Assembly: GCA_963978895.1 (NCBI GenBank)
Contig: OZ022238.1
Span: 43,023,155-43,087,154 of the forward strand
Reading direction: 5' to 3'
Source: Erpobdella octoculata
Taxonomy: Eukaryota; Annelida; Clitellata; Hirudinida; Erpobdellidae
DNA length: 64,000 nucleotides
Shown here one piece after another: positions 60,095 to 64,000 of this stretch; position 1 is the stretch's first letter, and the number at the start of each line of letters is the position of its first letter. The position numbers and the translations under genes were made by a program. Under the pieces are notes generated by a model, which saw only the letters and a program-made list of their open reading frames with translations, had not been told where the DNA came from and made no database searches.

Positions 60095-61905
60095 GATACA
60101 ATAAATATTTATTTATTTATTTTTTTTATTTATTTGTTTATTTGTCAACATATCTGCATAATAAAATGAAATGTCAACAGGGAGACTACTAATAAGCAAT
60201 GCTTGTAGTGTAGCCACCCTTTACAAAAAGAAACAAAAATCACACACACACAAAATCAAATATAAACACAATGCTCAGTTTTTCATAGAAACGATTGTAA
60301 ATTATGTTCACAAATAAATTTCTTGACAAGAATTTTAAAAATGTGAACTGAAGATGCACATCTGATGTCTTCTGGTAAAATGTTCCATAATTTTGGTCCA
60401 ATGAGGTAAATACTTGTAGAAAGTATTTTCAATCTGCAGTAAGGTAAATGAAAGATACCTGTATGTCTTGTTTGTCTATTCTTTATATCTGATGATAACA
60501 TAAAATTATCAAAGACAGGGCAATGCATAATATTATTAATTAGCTTAAACATGAAAACCAAGATGCTATAGCAGTGAACTTGTCTTGGTGTTAACATATT
60601 TAGTGTATTGATATATTTATCAACATTGTCCGTTCTTCCAAGTCCGTAGAGCATTCTAACAAAACGATTCTGGATTACTGAAAGGGTACGCATAGAGGAA
60701 ACAGGACTGTTTCCCCAAATCAAATTACAATAAGTAATATGTGGGTAGATCAAAGAGTAATAAAGATGACATATAATATCATGATTCAAACGATTTCTGA
60801 ACCTTGATAATAATCCAACAGATTTGCTCATTTTTCTTCTAACAGCATTTATATGATCTGTCCAAGACAGACTTTCCGTAATGGTAACACCAAGAAACTT
60901 TGTGAATCCCACTCTAGGCAGTGAAGTTCCACCATATTCAATACGAAATAGAGGAAGAGCATTCAATTTAATTTTTGGTCCAAATATCATGTAGTTTGTT
61001 TTGCTGATATTAATTTTGAGACATTGGCAGAGAACCAATGAGAAAATTTCACTAATGTGATGAGATGCTTGTTGTTCATTTGCTGTAGTAGTTGCTGGGT
61101 GAGATTAATGAGAGCAAGATCAGTGGAACTATTTGCTTTAAATCCAAATTGGTTGCTGTGAATGACGTGGTGCTTGTTGAAAAAAGACGTGATTCTATTG
61201 AACATAAGTTTTTCCAGGAGTTTTGAGATTGGAGACAAGAGTGATATAGGTCTGTAATTATCAAGGGATTCCTTGTCACCCTTTTTAAAAATTGGAATAA
61301 CTTTTGATGTCTTTAATGGCTCGGGAAATATGCCTTTCTTGAATGAGAGATTAAAAATATGACAAAGAGGACTGGATATGGAGTTTATTATCGACTTGAG
61401 CAAAAAATTACTTAAATCATCTATTGCAGTACTTCTTGAATTTTTGAAACTGTTGACTGTTCTCACTATTTCAGTTTCAGTAATTTCTTCAAGAAAAATT
61501 GAATCTGAAACAGGTTTGACCAGGTAATCACTATAATTGTTAGTAGTTATAGATGGAATGGTGTTAGCCGTATTGGTACCAATAGATGTGAAATATTCAT
61601 TGAAGATATTGGATAATAATAATTTGTCTTCAACTAGCTGACCATTGTGAAAAATTCTTTCAATAGATTCAGGACGAGATTTATTTAAGGCTTTCCTAAT
61701 AATTGTCCAAGTCTTTTTGATGTCATTCTTTGCCTGTTGAAACAATGTGTTGTAGTAGCTCTTTTCGGCCTCACGTTTGATCGATGTAAACATATTCCTA
61801 AATTTTTTGTATTTTTCTATATTTTCAGTTGTCGGATGCTTGATTGATTTCACGTAAAGTTTATGTTTGGTTTTAGATGATTTGAGAATTTCTTCCGTGA
61901 ATATA
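60095..61905 (-). mobile_element. LINE, antisense in the intron, with RT core deleted
   Basis: On the minus strand, frame 61853-60987 holds the region before RT (REAEKSYYNTLFQQAKNDIK, TWTIIRKALNKSRPES) and RT blocks KTSKVIPIFKKGDKESLDNY, RPISLLSPISKLLEKLMFNR and HSNQFGFKANSSTDLALINL. Frame 61038-60283 holds ISKTNYMIFGPKIKL, GVTITESLSWTDHINAVRRK and the C-terminal LYYSLIYPHITYCNLIWGNS. Between them, at about 61020-61060, the palm with the catalytic (F/Y)ADD is missing; about 100 residues have been lost. A (TTTA)n tract at 60100-60150 (plus) is probably the 3' tail. The endonuclease is lost at the 5' end near 61905. The element cannot move by itself. Confidence 0.85.
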
Positions 61906-63382
61906 ATAATAATAATAATTCCGTGAGTATAATAATACTCATGTAAATAATATGCCTTAATTATATGATAAATTTATAATAATACTTTAAATGTTATATT
62001 ATAGTTATTTAATAAATTGAATTGATTGATTATGTTTAACTACAATAAATGAAAGGTTGAGTGAATCTCTGTATCCATTAGTAATTTTTAAGAGGTATAA
62101 AAATTTCTTATTTTAATATTAATTTGATTGCTTTATTAGGCGAATGTTTTAACTAGTTATTTAAAATAAAAATGGTGGATTTCCATTAGCACTTAATTTT
62201 TCTTTATTTTTTGAGTGACACAAATTGATCATTTAAACTGCTAAAAATTTATTTAGTGAAATCTGATATTACGGATGGTTATTAGTTAATAACCTGTTAA
62301 GATTTTTTTATATCGAGTATAGTTTAAGTGGATTTGTTGAAATATAATTTAAATTTAATGTTTTTTGTTTTCAATTAACAATTTTGTTTTTATTTTCATT
62401 TTTTTGTTTCTTTTTAAAAGTCTTATCAGATTAAACGCTTCTAGAAGAATGGTCATATTTTTCAAGAGCATCTTTAATAATTCTAAAGGAATCCTTTGTA
62501 GACAATTCAATGAATCAATAAGAAAAAATATTCAATAAGATTTTTATTCTTATATCATAGCAATTGAAATATAATATAATCAATATACATAATTTCCTAT
62601 GTCTGTATGTATGTTAGCAGTTTTGCATAACGCGGCAGCCACGGTGGTCAGCAGGTGCTGAAATAGTGCGCGCAGGCAGGCGTGTAATAAAGTTATTATG
62701 CAATTGTACAGTCAGTCCTAAAGATCAAAAGAGGTGGCGCTGCAATCGAAAAATACTAAATAATGAAATTTTAAAAAATCCGTCGTTTTTGACGGGCTAT
62801 CTCTAGTGTAAAATAGTTGAGCAATAAAGAATGAGAAATAATTTTAATGTGGTTTGGTGTACAGAAGGCTCAATATCTTTTGCAGGTTTAATATTTCAAA
62901 TGGTTATAGTTAAGGATAAGTTATGTTTAGGCTGAACTTGGTTGGAGGGTCGTTAAGGTCATTTTGTGAAGATTTTTGAAAATATTTTTGCTTTTATATC
63001 TCAGAAATTATATGGTATTTAGATTGAGACCTGTGTAAAATTATCAATCGTCGTTTATTTTTTATTTCGAGTGTTTGATATTTAAAATTCTTCAGACTAT
63101 TTGTAGTATTTAATTGTTTAAATATTTAACCTTACACCGATCAAACCTGGATGATAAAGGGATCTAACCTTAGTCGAAAATCAGAAAATGCTTCTCTCTG
63201 GAAGCTTAGAGATAAGAACAAAAGAATTGAATGACTTAATTTTTCTTAATTAAGCTATTGTTTACAGTTAATGACAATGGTTCATATTTTTATATAAATA
63301 TTATAAAAATACATGTAACTATTTTGATGTTATTGAAAATATTAACTAAATATGTATACAATATAGTTAAAAAAATTATATA

Positions 63383-63418
<36 letters not shown>

Positions 63419-63908
63419 TGTATGTATGTATGTATGTATGTATGTATGTATGTATGTATACACACTACACTGGTATACATAGATGTATATACTGCACAAA
63501 ATGGATCCCTGCTGGATTTGTAAACAAGCTATGTAAACCTGAAGGAGATATCTTGAGAGTATATATATAAATGTTTTGAATTATTGAGTATGGTGGAATC
63601 CCATCATTCATTTGTCTTCTTGCTCAGACATTTCATACAAAAAACCTCAACATTTCTTATCCTATTAAACGTTTTTTAATTAGTATTATTATTAGTCTTA
63701 TTGTAATTTTTAATCTAATATATTTAATTAATTGCAGTAATTTAATCTAGTTAAATGTTATATCATGTGGTATTCAACTGATCCTCGGTTGAGAGTATTT
63801 ATTATTTTAGCTACTTTTTTATCAAGGAGCAAATTGATATGAAAACAAGTTTATTTGTGAATATAAGTGATTTTAATACAGTTAAAACTAAATTATTTTT
63901 TTTTAAGA
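61906..63908. other. Intron, part 2
   Basis: AT-rich sequence with a short (AAT)n patch at 61895-61945, a G/C-rich patch at 62625-62690 (GCGGCAGCCACGGTGGTCAG) followed by GGTGGCGCTGCAATCG, and a (TATG)n tract. No gene was recognised. Confidence 0.4.
63391..63459. repeat. (TATG)n microsatellite
   Basis: About 69 bp of TATG in the intron. Confidence 0.96.
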
Positions 63909-64000
63909 TTCCTCTAATGCAAATGACACGACTATCTGAAAGTCGACACCCCTCTCCGGGAATGCCAACTTCGGTGGGTCAAGGTCAATCCATCGACCGA
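63909..64000 (+). CDS. Probable second exon of the 57250 gene, runs off the window
   Basis: After TTTTTTTAAG an open frame reads IPLMQMTRLSESRHPSPGMP and TSVGQGQSIDR to the window edge. It is in phase with the donor at 57666 and of the same Pro/Ser/Met/Gln-rich composition. It is the only convincing exon candidate in the next 6 kb. The true exon end is outside the window. Confidence 0.55.

Overview
The window is nuclear DNA from an AT-rich animal genome. The evidence is spliced genes with GT-AG introns of roughly 60-2600 bp, two recognisable animal genes, tRNA-derived SINEs, and a dense load of eukaryotic transposons (hAT, MULE, Helitron, copia LTR element, several non-LTR families) plus very long (TA)n tracts. 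Nothing bacterial or viral was seen. A marine or freshwater invertebrate is likely, but I cannot name the phylum from sequence alone.

Layout. 1-4.6 kb: a decayed LINE 3' end and a complete non-autonomous hAT element with an 8-bp target duplication. 4.6-8.0 kb (minus): a complete five-exon gene for RNA polymerase III subunit RPC7 (POLR3G/POLR3GL family). Its large first intron carries a second complete hAT copy. 8.6-11.1 kb (minus): a CR1-type LINE. 11.6-16.0 kb (minus): a young copia element with LTRs that look identical, a half-tRNA-iMet primer site and one in-frame UAG. 17.2-21.7 kb: fragments of hAT, LINE ORF1 and MULE genes. 21.8-26.9 kb (minus): a Helitron whose two ends can both be placed. 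26.9-28.8 kb: a nest of short Helitrons around (TA)n tracts. 28.8-43.7 kb: mostly intergenic, with two hAT-type elements, two CR1 LINE tails and two isolated Helitron 3' ends. 43.8-52.0 kb (plus): 23 exons of a prominin gene that fit together in phase to the stop codon; its first exons were not found. 52-57 kb: repeats, SINEs, a GACATTTTGTC array and an unrecognised broken ORF. 57.25-64 kb (plus): the first coding exon of a low-complexity protein, a 6.2-kb intron holding an antisense LINE, and a probable second exon running off the window.

The host genes (RPC7 for Pol III transcription, prominin for membrane protrusions, and the unidentified protein at the right edge) show no functional link; they are neighbours separated by repeats. 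The repeats do interact. A 65-bp poly(A) retroposon splits the Helitron terminus, a SINE sits in the Helitron's 157-bp tandem array, copia abuts Helitron-type minisatellite, and hAT copies sit in gene introns.

The most unusual signals are a three-copy retroposon with a core of only about 45 bp, Helitron ends that repeatedly border (TA)n tracts, and a purine-rich minisatellite shared by many Helitron copies.
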